From the NCBI GenBank assembly GCA_937858775.1, contig CALLYX010000243.1, positions 1 to 8,351 on the forward strand: 8,351 nt of DNA, read 5' to 3'. The number at the start of each line of letters is the position of its first letter. Position 1 is the stretch's first letter. The notes under the pieces were generated by a model. It was given only the letters and a program-made list of their open reading frames with translations. It had not been told where the DNA came from and did no database searches. Of this stretch, positions 1-6,356 are shown piece by piece. The stretch is from an uncultured bacterium. GTDB taxonomy: Bacteria > Auribacterota > Tritonobacteria > UBA1439. The position numbers and the translations under genes were made by a program.

Positions 1-549
1 GGTCCGGACGATGAAGCCGACGCCCGCGGGGACGCGGATTTCGCGCAGTATATGGCGGAGCCGGCGCCGCTCGGCGAAGTCGGTGATGCGGCGCGAGATG
101 CCTATCTGCTGGGCCCCCGGCATCATCACCAGGTAGCGCCCGGCGATGGAGATGTTGGTGGAGAGGCGGACCCCCTTCGTGCCGATCGGCTCCTTGATGA
201 TCTGGACCAGGACTTCCTGGCCCTTGGCGATCATCTTGTCGATCGGCTGCCGCTTCGAATCCGGCCGCCCGTCCTCGGGCTCGTCCACATCTTCACCCGA
301 GATCTCCCTGCAGGCCGCCGCCTCGCTGGCGATATCCGAAGCGTGCAGGAATCCGTTCCGGTCGAGGCCTATGTCTACGAAGGCGGCCTGGATGGCCGGG
401 AGGACGTTCCGGACCACGCCCTTGTAGACGTTGCCTACGAGCGTCTTCTCATGAGTCCTCTCGATGAGGATCTCCTGGAGCCTGCCGTCCTCCAGTATGC
501 CCACGCGGGTCTCGCGGGGCTCGACGTTGATGATGATCTGTCTGTCCAT
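1..549 (-). CDS. rng: RNase E/G family ribonuclease, N-terminal part (runs off left edge)
   Basis: This is the first 183 codons of an RNase E/G family endoribonuclease, which cuts single-stranded RNA in rRNA maturation and mRNA decay. It starts MDRQIIINVEPRETRVGILE, followed by the family hallmarks ERTHEKTLVGNVYKGVV, then NVLPAIQAAFVDIGLDRNGF (the start of the S1-like RNA-binding domain, about residues 38-125). After these come KGQEVLVQIIKEPIGTKG, GRYLVMMPGAQQIGISRRI and a RRLRHIL helix. The catalytic acidic residues and zinc-binding cysteines lie further on and are outside the window. The ATG at 547-549 has an AAGGA Shine-Dalgarno (559-563) nine bases upstream, and it is where family proteins begin. 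An acidic insert (about residues 85-100, GEDVDEPEDGRPDSK) breaks the S1 region, as is usual in the family. It sits 153 bases behind the DUF2344 gene, a known pairing. The family is certain; the choice between RNase G and E cannot be made from this part. Confidence 0.93.
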   Translation of the reverse strand, partial: MDRQIIINVEPRETRVGILEDGRLQEILIERTHEKTLVGNVYKGVVRNVLPAIQAAFVDIGLDRNGFLHASDIASEAAACREISGEDVDEPEDGRPDSKRQPIDKMIAKGQEVLVQIIKEPIGTKGVRLSTNISIAGRYLVMMPGAQQIGISRRITDFAERRRLRHILREIRVPAGVGFIVRT

Positions 550-640
550 CGAAATGCGTCCTTTCCGCGCGCGCGCGCCCCGCCCGTGGGGGATTCGCCC
601 CCGGGGAGAGATCACGGCGGGCGGCCGCGTGGCGCGCCCC

Positions 641-663
641 CCGCCGCCGGAAGGGGGCGGCGG
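641..663 (-). repeat. GC-rich hairpin in the leader of the ribonuclease gene
   Basis: The 153-base gap between the DUF2344 stop (703) and the ribonuclease start (549) contains no gene that I can support. It holds a perfect 8-bp inverted repeat (641-648 with 656-663) around a 7-base loop. No T-run follows on the minus strand, so it is not an intrinsic terminator. A structured leader upstream of an RNase E/G gene could affect mRNA stability, but that is inference; in DNA this GC-rich such stems also arise by chance. Confidence 0.4.
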
Positions 664-702
664 CGGCCGCCGCTCGCCCCGACACCGCCCAGCCGATGGG
701 CA

Positions 703-1428
703 TCATGGCCGTCTCCCCGCGACGCCGCCTCGCGGCTGTCGCCCCCGCAACGCAGGCCCGCGCGGCCTGTTGTGGATCGTATCCCCGCCCGGGAGGATAT
801 CCACCCGGGCGAGCGGTATCTTCCTCGCGCGCTCGCCCGGTATCCCGAGCACCGCCTCCAGCAGCTCATGCGGATTCACGGTCCCCTTCTCCCCGATCCC
901 AACCGTGCACAGGAGCCGTGCGGTCCCGCCGGGGCCGTGTTCGCATCTGAGCTCGTGAATCAGGGGTCGTATGTCGCGATACCGCTCCCCTTTTGCGGTG
1001 CGCCTCTTCACGACAATGCTCGCGGCGCCCAGCGCCGCCACGCACTTCTCCGCGGCGCCTTCAGCGTCCGCGCCTTTCAGTACCGCCTCGTACCTGGCCA
1101 GGGCGGCCTCCGCGCAGAGCGAGGCGCCGGATTCCGGTATCGGCCTCATGTCGACCAGGCTTATCCCGGCGGGAAGGGCGGCCCGAATCCGCTCTCCCGC
1201 GCGCGACATATCCTGCGCGGGATCGAACGACACATCGAGCATCTCCCGCAGACCGGCTACGCCGAGCGGCAGCGGCGGGCCGAAGGAGATCAGCGGATGC
1301 GGCGAAAAACCGCGCGACATCCTTACCGACAAGCCGGCCCTTCGGAACACCCTCTGCCAGAGCCTGATAAGGTCAAGGTGGGAGATGAACCTGATCAGGC
1401 CCTCCTTCGAATAGGTAAGCCGGTGCAT
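703..1428 (-). CDS. TIGR03936 / DUF2344 radical-SAM-associated protein
   Basis: This 241-residue protein belongs to the DUF2344 (TIGR03936) family. In other genomes this domain is either fused to the C-terminus of, or encoded beside, a B12-binding radical SAM protein (TIGR03960), often next to an RNase G gene. Its biochemical role is unknown to me. The N-terminus has the family signature: MHRLTYSKEGLIRFISHLDL, then a basic helix LWQRVFRRAGL, then SRGFSPHPLISFGPPLPLGV at about residues 36-55. I chose the ATG at 1428 because it places this signature at residue 1; the open frame continues upstream to 1899, but that part does not look coding. The last 25 or so residues are Arg/Gly-rich and unconserved in appearance. 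There is no Shine-Dalgarno before the ATG, and a promoter-like site lies only a few bases upstream. The ribonuclease gene follows. No radical SAM partner is seen upstream; a DUF116 gene is there instead. Confidence 0.87.
   Translation of the reverse strand: MHRLTYSKEGLIRFISHLDLIRLWQRVFRRAGLSVRMSRGFSPHPLISFGPPLPLGVAGLREMLDVSFDPAQDMSRAGERIRAALPAGISLVDMRPIPESGASLCAEAALARYEAVLKGADAEGAAEKCVAALGAASIVVKRRTAKGERYRDIRPLIHELRCEHGPGGTARLLCTVGIGEKGTVNPHELLEAVLGIPGERARKIPLARVDILPGGDTIHNRPRGPALRGRQPRGGVAGRRP
786..811. repeat. 26-bp near-perfect palindrome inside a coding region
   Basis: Three 8-base blocks (786-793, 795-802, 804-811) form a palindrome that is symmetrical at 24 of 26 positions. The middle block GGATATCC is itself self-complementary, the outer arms CGCCCGGG and CCCGGGCG pair with each other, and only the A at 794 and the A at 803 break the symmetry. 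It lies in the C-terminal part of the DUF2344 gene, where it encodes ARVDILPGG. It may be a protein-binding site or a coincidence of GC-rich codons. Confidence 0.55.
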
Positions 1429-1440
1429 GGTTCGGGATAG

Positions 1441-1468
1441 ATTATCGCACGCCGGGCCGGGGCGGCAA
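1441..1468 (-). promoter_or_regulatory. Sigma-70-like promoter for the DUF2344-ribonuclease genes
   Basis: On the minus strand, TTGCCG (1463-1468) and GATAAT (1441-1446) are separated by 16 bases, and a TG one base before GATAAT gives an extended -10. Transcription would start near 1434, only about six bases before the ATG at 1428, so the message would be nearly leaderless. This agrees with the absence of a Shine-Dalgarno. The same 14-base core (13 of 14 identical) occurs upstream of the TPR gene at 4159-4172. Confidence 0.55.
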
Positions 1469-1471
1469 TAC

Positions 1472-1495
1472 AAAAAGCTGGCCGGGATTCCAGCC
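1472..1495 (-). terminator. Intrinsic terminator after the DUF116 gene
   Basis: On the minus strand, GCTGG (1490-1494) and CCAGC (1477-1481) form a stem around an 8-base loop and are followed at once by TTTTT (1476-1472). A flanking G-T wobble can extend the stem by one pair. It lies 17 bases beyond the DUF116 stop and just before the next promoter-like site, where a terminator would be expected. The stem is short but GC-rich. Confidence 0.6.
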
Positions 1496-1511
1496 GGCGC
1501 GCGCGCGGAAC

Positions 1512-2360
1512 TCACCGCGGCAGCGGCGCCGCCTTCCCGGGCGGGGGCGACCCCGACGCCTCTTCCCCGCTTGGACCCCCCGCCAGGCGCAGCACCGCCG
1601 CTTCCAGATCGGCCATGTCGACCGAGGTGTTTCGGCACGGCCCCTCCGGCCTGCGGTTCGGGATGCAGATGACGGGAACCCCGCCGGCCCCGTGGAGGCC
1701 CTCCACGAGCTCGCGTTCGCAGGCGACCGCTATGACGCCGGCGGGCTTGAGGTCCCGGACCATCGCACGGGCGAGACGGCCCCCCGTCGCCACCGCCATG
1801 GCGAAGCCGTGCCGTTCCATCAGGGGGAGGAGCGCCGCCATGTCGCACTTCCCGCACCGGAGGCAGTTGCGGACATCCTCCGTGACCGCCCGGGCGCACC
1901 CCTCGCGCTGGAGGCAGCGGGGGAGGATGACAAGAAGGCGCCCGCGGATTCGCCCTTTCGAACAGCCCGGCTCCAGGCCGTTGCTGAAGGCGAGATACGA
2001 CGCGGCCACGGCGTCCGCCGAGCGGCCGGCGGCGAGCCCCGCGAGACGGCAGGCCGGATAGAGCGCCCCTAGCGCTCTACGCCTCGCGTTCGCGGACAAG
2101 GGGCGAAGGAGATTCCTTCCCGTCGCCGCTGAAACCGCCTCCAACAGGAGAAGCAAGCCCCACGCGCCCGCGGCCGCGGCCAACGCCCCCCGGAAAGGCG
2201 CCGCGGCCGCGGGGGCGAGAAGGCGCGAGGCGGTCGCGGCCGCGCCGCCGGCCGCGACGGAAACGGCCGTGGCGAGGGAAAGATAGAGCGCGGCCGAGGC
2301 CGACTTCCCCCGCCCGGCCGGCGCTGCCGGGTCGGTGCGCTCATGCCCGATCACGGCCAT
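1512..2360 (-). CDS. DUF116 family membrane-anchored cysteine protein
   Basis: This 282-residue protein has two N-terminal hydrophobic segments (about 22-48 and 58-76), which should anchor it in the inner membrane, and then a soluble DUF116 domain. Family landmarks are ILPRCLQ (Cys149), Cys155, CLRCGKC (Cys166, Cys169, Cys172), VATGGRLARAMVRDLKPAGV, AVACERELVEGLHG and the closing signature VPVICIPNRRPEGPCRNTSV. The clustered cysteines suggest a metal or Fe-S site, but the family has no role that I know of. The last 25 residues are a Pro/Gly/Ser-rich tail of no visible fold. The ATG at 2358-2360 has a strong GGAGG (2369-2373) eight bases upstream. The gene starts 27 bases after the TPR gene stops and is followed by a terminator, so the two form an operon. 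The family call is firm and the function is open. Confidence 0.85.
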   Translation of the reverse strand: MAVIGHERTDPAAPAGRGKSASAALYLSLATAVSVAAGGAAATASRLLAPAAAAPFRGALAAAAGAWGLLLLLEAVSAATGRNLLRPLSANARRRALGALYPACRLAGLAAGRSADAVAASYLAFSNGLEPGCSKGRIRGRLLVILPRCLQREGCARAVTEDVRNCLRCGKCDMAALLPLMERHGFAMAVATGGRLARAMVRDLKPAGVIAVACERELVEGLHGAGGVPVICIPNRRPEGPCRNTSVDMADLEAAVLRLAGGPSGEEASGSPPPGKAAPLPR

Positions 2361-2387
2361 CTTCGGTTCCTCCCCGCCCCGCGTCTC

Positions 2388-4112
2388 TCACTCCTCAAGC
2401 TCCCTGATCCAGCCCTGCACCTCCGCCGCGTCCGCGGCGGCCGGGAGTAGCTCGAGATACGCCCTGAAATGCCCGGCGGCCTTCCGCCGATCCGTGCTCC
2501 GGAGGCGGTAGATCTGCCCGAGGCCGAAATGGGCCTCCGCGGCGGCGGGGGCGTGCTCGAGCGCCCTCTCGTACTCCGCGATGGCGCCGCCGAAATCCCT
2601 CCTGGCCGCCAGCGCCTCGGCCAGCCGGCACCGGGCGGCGGCGAAATCCGGATCGATCCTTACGGCCTCGCGGAACTTTTCCTCCGCCTTCCCCTGCTCC
2701 CCCATCTTCATGAGGCAGACGCCGCAGTTGTACCAGGCGAACCGCATCCCCGGCGCGCACTCGCTCGCCTTCTCGAATGCCTCCGCCGCCTCGGGGTACC
2801 TTCCGCTTTTCTCGCACACGACCCCCAGGCTGAACCACGCCGTGCTCATCCCCGGCTGCTCCCCGAGCGCCTTCCTGTAGTAGCCGATGCTCCTCTCCGC
2901 GGGGAATCCTTTGCCGTAGCGCTCGTCGCCGGCGAATTCGCAAAGGTACGCCATCCCCAGGCACGCGGCAACCGACCGCGGATTCTCGGCGAGGGCCGCG
3001 GCGTATTCCCGCCCCGCTGCGGCGTGGTCGCCGCGATCGAGGGCGGCCCTGCCGCGGGCCAGGGACTTCTCCAGGCGATCCGCCGCGGCCGGGGGCGCGG
3101 CGGCGGGGGGCGGAGGCGCCCCGAGGACGTTGTCGAGTTCGAGGTTGTCCGCCTTCAGGGTCGGCATGAGGCCGAAGGCGATCCGCGCCTCCCGCCGCGC
3201 GTCCTCCCTCCTGCCCGACGCGAGATAGAGCCTCGCGAGGGCGAGGTGCGCCTTCTCGTCCCTCGGGCACGCGGAGACGGCCCGGGCGAACGCCTCCTCG
3301 GCGCCGCGCGGATCCCCCCGCGCCTCGAGCACGACACCCAGGCTGTACGCCGCCCCGGGGGTGAGGGGATCGATCCCCAGGGCCCTCCTGAGATCGGAAA
3401 CCGCCCCTTGCGTATCGCCGAGCTCCGCGCGGGTGATACCGATATTGCTCCACGCCTCGGCCATCTGCGGGTCGAGGGAGAGCGCGGCCTCGAACTCCCC
3501 TATCGCCTTCCTCTTCAGGTAGAGGCTGCGGTAGCAACTGCCGAGGTTGTTGCGCGCAGCGGCGGCGTACTCGGGGCAGCCCGCGGCCTTCCCGAACTCG
3601 ACCGCGGCCTCCGCGAAGAGCCCCTTGGCAGCAAGGACGAGCCCGGTATGATACGGCAAGGCGCACACGCGTTCCCATTCGGGATCGCCGCCGCCGCGCT
3701 CGGCGGCGCGTCGAAATGCGTCGAGGGCCCTGTCGTGGTCGCCCAGCTTCTCGTAGCAGAACCCCAGCCTGTAATACATCTCCCTGTCCGGGATGCCGGC
3801 GACTATGGCCTTCTTGAGCTCGGCGATGCCCCGGGCGTAATTCCTCTGTTCCGCGCGGCCGGGCGTCTCTATCTCGGCGTCTAAGAGCCGGTAGGCGCGG
3901 TCCCATATCGAGAGAAGCTCGGTCGCGGCGTGACCGGCGGGCACGGTTCCCGCCGGCGCCGGCGCGGGGAACGGCGCGGCAGGCGGAAGCCCGGGGGCTG
4001 ACGCTCCCTCCCCACTCCCCGGCGGCAGAGAAGGGAGCGGGATACCGGCGGCGCCCCGCGAGAGAAACGCCGCGCCGAGCGCGGCGGCGGCCGTCTTGAT
4101 GGGAAGTTTCAT
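2388..4112 (-). CDS. Secreted tetratricopeptide repeat (TPR) protein
   Basis: This 574-residue protein begins with a Sec-type signal peptide (MKLPIKTAAAALGAAFLSRG; no lipobox cysteine), followed by a Pro/Ala-rich linker to about residue 60. The rest is two blocks of TPR helical pairs, about six in each (roughly residues 110-320 and 350-560), split by a Pro/Ala-rich hinge near 330-345. Clear units include YYRLGFCYEKLGDHDRALDA, NNLGSCYRSLYLKRKAIGEF, WSNIGITRAELGDTQGAVSD, WFSLGVVCEKSGRYPEAAEA and WYNCGVCLMKMGEQGKAEEK, several ending in the canonical helix-capping DP. TPR arrays bind other proteins, so a periplasmic or exported scaffold role is likely; no enzymatic domain is visible. The ATG at 4112 lacks a good Shine-Dalgarno but is the only start that gives a signal peptide. 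An extended -10 promoter lies about 43 bases upstream. It heads an operon with the DUF116 gene; the partner proteins are unknown. Confidence 0.88.
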   Translation of the reverse strand: MKLPIKTAAAALGAAFLSRGAAGIPLPSLPPGSGEGASAPGLPPAAPFPAPAPAGTVPAGHAATELLSIWDRAYRLLDAEIETPGRAEQRNYARGIAELKKAIVAGIPDREMYYRLGFCYEKLGDHDRALDAFRRAAERGGGDPEWERVCALPYHTGLVLAAKGLFAEAAVEFGKAAGCPEYAAAARNNLGSCYRSLYLKRKAIGEFEAALSLDPQMAEAWSNIGITRAELGDTQGAVSDLRRALGIDPLTPGAAYSLGVVLEARGDPRGAEEAFARAVSACPRDEKAHLALARLYLASGRREDARREARIAFGLMPTLKADNLELDNVLGAPPPPAAAPPAAADRLEKSLARGRAALDRGDHAAAGREYAAALAENPRSVAACLGMAYLCEFAGDERYGKGFPAERSIGYYRKALGEQPGMSTAWFSLGVVCEKSGRYPEAAEAFEKASECAPGMRFAWYNCGVCLMKMGEQGKAEEKFREAVRIDPDFAAARCRLAEALAARRDFGGAIAEYERALEHAPAAAEAHFGLGQIYRLRSTDRRKAAGHFRAYLELLPAAADAAEVQGWIRELEE

Positions 4113-4154
4113 CGGGTTTAGGGCCGGTTCAGCTGCCGGAGTCCCGGCGGAACG

Positions 4155-4163
4155 AGTATATCA
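4155..4163 (-). promoter_or_regulatory. Extended -10 promoter upstream of the TPR-DUF116 operon
   Basis: On the minus strand, TGATATACT contains an extended -10 (TG, one base, TATACT at 4155-4160). The hexamer 17 bases upstream (TGTCCC, 4178-4183) is a poor -35, which an extended -10 can tolerate. Transcription would start near 4148, giving a leader of about 36 bases. The surrounding core (4159-4172) matches the one at 1443-1456. Confidence 0.45.
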
Positions 4164-4199
4164 CACGCCGGGAACGGGGGACACTCATTGCAACATTAT

Positions 4200-4248
4200 G
4201 CGCCGCAGTCCGTTGAATTACCTATCGCGGCGCGGGGGAGATCCGCGA
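4200..4248 (-). repeat. Two overlapping inverted repeats after the HhH gene
   Basis: Immediately beyond the stop of the helix-hairpin-helix gene lies a 6-bp inverted repeat (4225-4230 with 4243-4248, 12-base loop). A second, of 7 bp, overlaps it (4200-4206 with 4227-4233, 20-base loop). The two stems share bases and cannot both form. There is no T-run, so this is at best a weak or factor-dependent end signal for the upstream gene. Confidence 0.3.
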
Positions 4249-5400
4249 TCAATCGACGCAGATCGAGCCCTTGTTGCGCTCGAACAACTTTTCGCCGATG
4301 CCCGGAACTTTTTTGAGATCCTCGATGCGTGAGAAACGGCCGCTCTTCTCCCTGAAGTCTACGATAGCCGCCGCCTTCCTGGGCCCGATGCCGCTGAGGG
4401 CATCCAGTTCCGCCGCCGAGGCGCTGTTGAGGTTGATTTTTGCCGCCGGGGCGGCGCCCCCGGCCTGCCGGGACCCGCCCGCCGGCGCGGCACTCCGCGG
4501 CGGGGCTGGAATCTCCCCGCCCGACGAGACGGCGATCCTTCCGAGCGACCGCACTCCGATGGACGTCCCGTTGCTCTCGATCACCATAGCCCCCTGGGGC
4601 CCGTACGGGGAGCCGACCGCCTTCAAATCCGCCGAAGATCCCGTAAAGAGGAAGGCGGGCGCCTCCGCCGACGGCGGGGGGCGCGCCGCCGCCCCGCCCG
4701 CGTGAGCCGAGCGGGAGAGAAGAAACGAGTTGCCGCCATGGACGATGCAGAGAGTGAGGCTCCTCCCGTCCGCGGGGCCTGACCCGAAGGAGCCGGCCCG
4801 CAGGAGATAGAGCCTGGTCGGGCCGAGCGGGATGTTCTCCATGCCGCGGACCACGCGATACTCCGTATCCTTCCGCCTGACGAGGTCGACGAACTCAGCG
4901 TAACGCGCATCCTCCCCCCGGAAGCCCGGGTCGAAGAGCTGGCCGACCCTTACGCGGCGCATCAGCTCGACGACGGAGCGCAGGCACTCCTCCTCGGGTT
5001 CGGCGCCTACCAGAACCGTGACCTCTCCGATGCCGAGCTGCGCCAGGTAGTCGGCCACCTTCCCGCCTTCATTCTTTCGCGCGCCGATGTATACCACGGT
5101 GCCGCCGTCCGGAAAGCGGCATACGAAGGAGCAGCGCGATTCCCCGGCGTCGAGGCAGTGGATTTTGAAGACACCCGCCTCGCCGGTTTTCCTGCATAGG
5201 GCCCGGCAGGCGGGGCACACTCCGGCGGACGCCTGTTCGAGGACCGTGAACACCTCCCCGCATCGCCAGCAGCGAAGGGCGGTCTTGTCGGGCCTCTCGG
5301 AAGCGGGCAGCGCCGCAGCGAACGCGCAGACCAACGCGGCCGACGCGACGAGCCGCCTCCCCATCGCGCCCGCCCGGCGGAAAACTGGGAAAAGCGTCAC
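4249..5400 (-). CDS. Exported zinc-ribbon / degenerate ComEC-type MBL domain / ComEA-like HhH protein
   Basis: This 383-residue protein has four parts. A signal peptide covers about residues 13-33 (GRRLVASAALVCAFAAALPA). A zinc-ribbon-like pair follows: CWRC (44-47) and CPAC (62-65). About residues 76-235 resemble the metallo-beta-lactamase domain at the end of ComEC (GVFKIHCLDAGESRC, FPDGGTVVYIG, then HGGNSFLLS). A low-complexity linker leads to a C-terminal ComEA-type DNA-binding double helix-hairpin-helix (about 319-383: INLNSASAAELDALSGIGPR, then KKVPGIGEKLFERNKG). The MBL metal motif THxHxDH is replaced by VGAEPEEEC, so the domain is probably inactive. ComEA and ComEC serve DNA uptake, and a role in DNA binding at the cell surface is plausible. 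I chose the GTG at 5398-5400 because AGGAGG (5412-5417) lies 11 bases upstream; the ATG at 5364 has no such site. The HhH call is firm; the MBL call is moderate. Confidence 0.78.
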   Translation of the reverse strand: MTLFPVFRRAGAMGRRLVASAALVCAFAAALPASERPDKTALRCWRCGEVFTVLEQASAGVCPACRALCRKTGEAGVFKIHCLDAGESRCSFVCRFPDGGTVVYIGARKNEGGKVADYLAQLGIGEVTVLVGAEPEEECLRSVVELMRRVRVGQLFDPGFRGEDARYAEFVDLVRRKDTEYRVVRGMENIPLGPTRLYLLRAGSFGSGPADGRSLTLCIVHGGNSFLLSRSAHAGGAAARPPPSAEAPAFLFTGSSADLKAVGSPYGPQGAMVIESNGTSIGVRSLGRIAVSSGGEIPAPPRSAAPAGGSRQAGGAAPAAKINLNSASAAELDALSGIGPRKAAAIVDFREKSGRFSRIEDLKKVPGIGEKLFERNKGSICVD

Positions 5401-5640
5401 GGCGGGATTGGCCTCCTGTCCGGGCCGCGCCGAACACCGCGCGCCGAAGGCGCACCGGGACCTTCGCGGCGCGCCCAGTCAGCGGACCGGCCCCCTCTCC
5501 GGATCGGCAAGAACCATGCCGGGGGAAGTCCGCGGTCCGATTTTTCCGGCGTCCATATGCGGCGCCCCCGCAATATACTGCGTCCGCCGGCCCGGAGGCG
5601 TCCGGCCCGGGGCGGCGGCAGGGTGTCAACGCGGGTTGCC
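5401..5640. other. Non-coding stretch upstream of the HhH gene; left side of a probable junction
   Basis: I can support no gene here. The minus strand carries the AGGAGG of the next gene (5412-5417) and a small hairpin with a GAA loop (5441-5453). It also carries an AT-rich TATATT (5572-5577) that could be a -10 but has no matching -35. A consensus-like TTGACA at 5624-5629 has no -10 at the right distance. Base composition matches block A. A 25-codon frame from 5556 is too short and unremarkable to call. Confidence 0.4.
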
Positions 5641-6297
5641 AATGTAAACGGACGTTGCCACCGGGTCGGCGGGCGCCGCCCGTCCGGCGGGCGCGGCGAT
5701 CATTTCATCACGGTGAGAAAACCGGCGCGCATGCTGGGCGCCGTGCCGGCGTGCTGCGTACGCGAGGTTCTTCGCGCACAGCATCGGGTCGTCCATGAAG
5801 CCACTCTCGGTTTCGAGGATCGCGGTGAGCGTGGCGTGCGGGTCGTCGGCGAACGCAGGGTCGTCGATGCGCTTCGGGGGGAAGTACGCGCCCAGGTCCA
5901 TGCCCGGCAGCAACTGCTGCAACCGTTCGGCACCGACCACCTCGTAGGCGATGCCCAACTCGTCCCACAGCCGCTGGACGCGGACCGTGTTGTCGCCCGG
6001 CGTGTTGAAGATGCACATGCCCGTCTTCACGAAGCGAGCCATACCGTCGGGGTCGACGCACCCCAGGTGACCGCCCCAATCGACCCACATCGCGGCGGCC
6101 TCCCATGCGGTGAGCACGGAGTCGAGGGTGGAGTAGCTGAAGCGGATGATCGAGGACGACGAGCTGGTGGAGCCGGCGCCGGCGGCCGGCCCCTTGTCGA
6201 CGACGACCACGGAGCGCCCCGAGCGAGACAGCTCGAGGGCGACGGACGAACCAATGACACCGGCACCGATCACTACCGCATCAACACGGTCACTCAT
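5626..6297 (-). pseudogene. FAD-dependent oxidoreductase (DAO family), N-terminal half only, C-terminus replaced
   Basis: The N-terminus is a classic FAD-binding Rossmann fold: VDAVVIGAGVIGSSVALELS, with GxGxxG at about residues 9-14 and an acidic residue at the end of strand two (VVVVDKG). SIIRFSYS, PPKRIDDPAFADDP and SGFMDDPMLCAKNLAYAARR are typical of D-amino-acid-oxidase / glycine-oxidase-like enzymes of actinobacteria. Family members usually run to 370-450 residues; this frame gives 223. From about residue 186 (near 5745) the sequence (HARRFSHRDEMIAAPAG onward) no longer resembles the family, and the substrate-binding and C-terminal FAD-contact regions are missing. I take the break as the edge of a DNA junction rather than ordinary decay, since everything upstream is intact. 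I chose the ATG at 6297; a TTG three codons earlier is possible. The substrate cannot be told. Confidence 0.75.
5635..5693. repeat. Short direct repeat and GC hairpin near the block A/B junction
   Basis: GTTGCCA occurs at 5635-5641 and again at 5654-5660, separated by a relatively AT-rich 12 bases. Just beyond lies a hairpin with a 6-bp stem (5677-5682 with 5688-5693) and a 5-base loop. No ORF or insertion-sequence end is recognisable. These may mark or have promoted the junction, or may be incidental. Confidence 0.3.
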
Positions 6298-6325
6298 GCG
6301 CCACAACCTAGCGCGCCGCCCTCAT

Positions 6326-6348
6326 TCGCGGTACACCCGTACCAGCGA
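6326..6348. repeat. Intercistronic hairpin between nitroreductase and oxidoreductase genes
   Basis: TCGC (6326-6329) and GGTAC (6330-6334) pair with GTACC (6339-6343) and GCGA (6345-6348). This gives a 9-bp stem with one bulged A (6344) and a 4-base ACCC loop. It lies in the 59-base gap a few bases after the nitroreductase stop. There is no T-run on either side, so it is more likely an mRNA-processing or stabilising hairpin than a terminator. Confidence 0.4.
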
Positions 6349-6356
6349 ACCGGGCG

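Noticed and set aside
52..1440. 462-residue open frame on the plus strand
   Set aside because: It lies opposite the ribonuclease and DUF2344 genes, both of which have clear family motifs; the plus-strand product is Arg/Pro/Gly-rich with no recognisable domain. Long antisense frames are expected at this GC content.
1429..1899. Upstream extension of the DUF2344 frame
   Set aside because: The extension overlaps the DUF116 gene, the terminator and the promoter, is low in complexity, and the family N-terminus begins at the ATG at 1428.
2469..3884. 471-residue open frame on the plus strand
   Set aside because: It is antisense to the TPR gene; its periodic look comes from the repeats of the true gene on the other strand.
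5482..5556. 25-codon minus-strand frame starting at the ATG at 5554-5556
   Set aside because: Too short, no Shine-Dalgarno and no recognisable peptide; it is within a non-coding leader.
5607..5629. TTGACA at 5624-5629 as a -35 element
   Set aside because: At 16-18 bases downstream there is only GC-rich sequence with no -10; the nearest TATATT is about 46 bases away.
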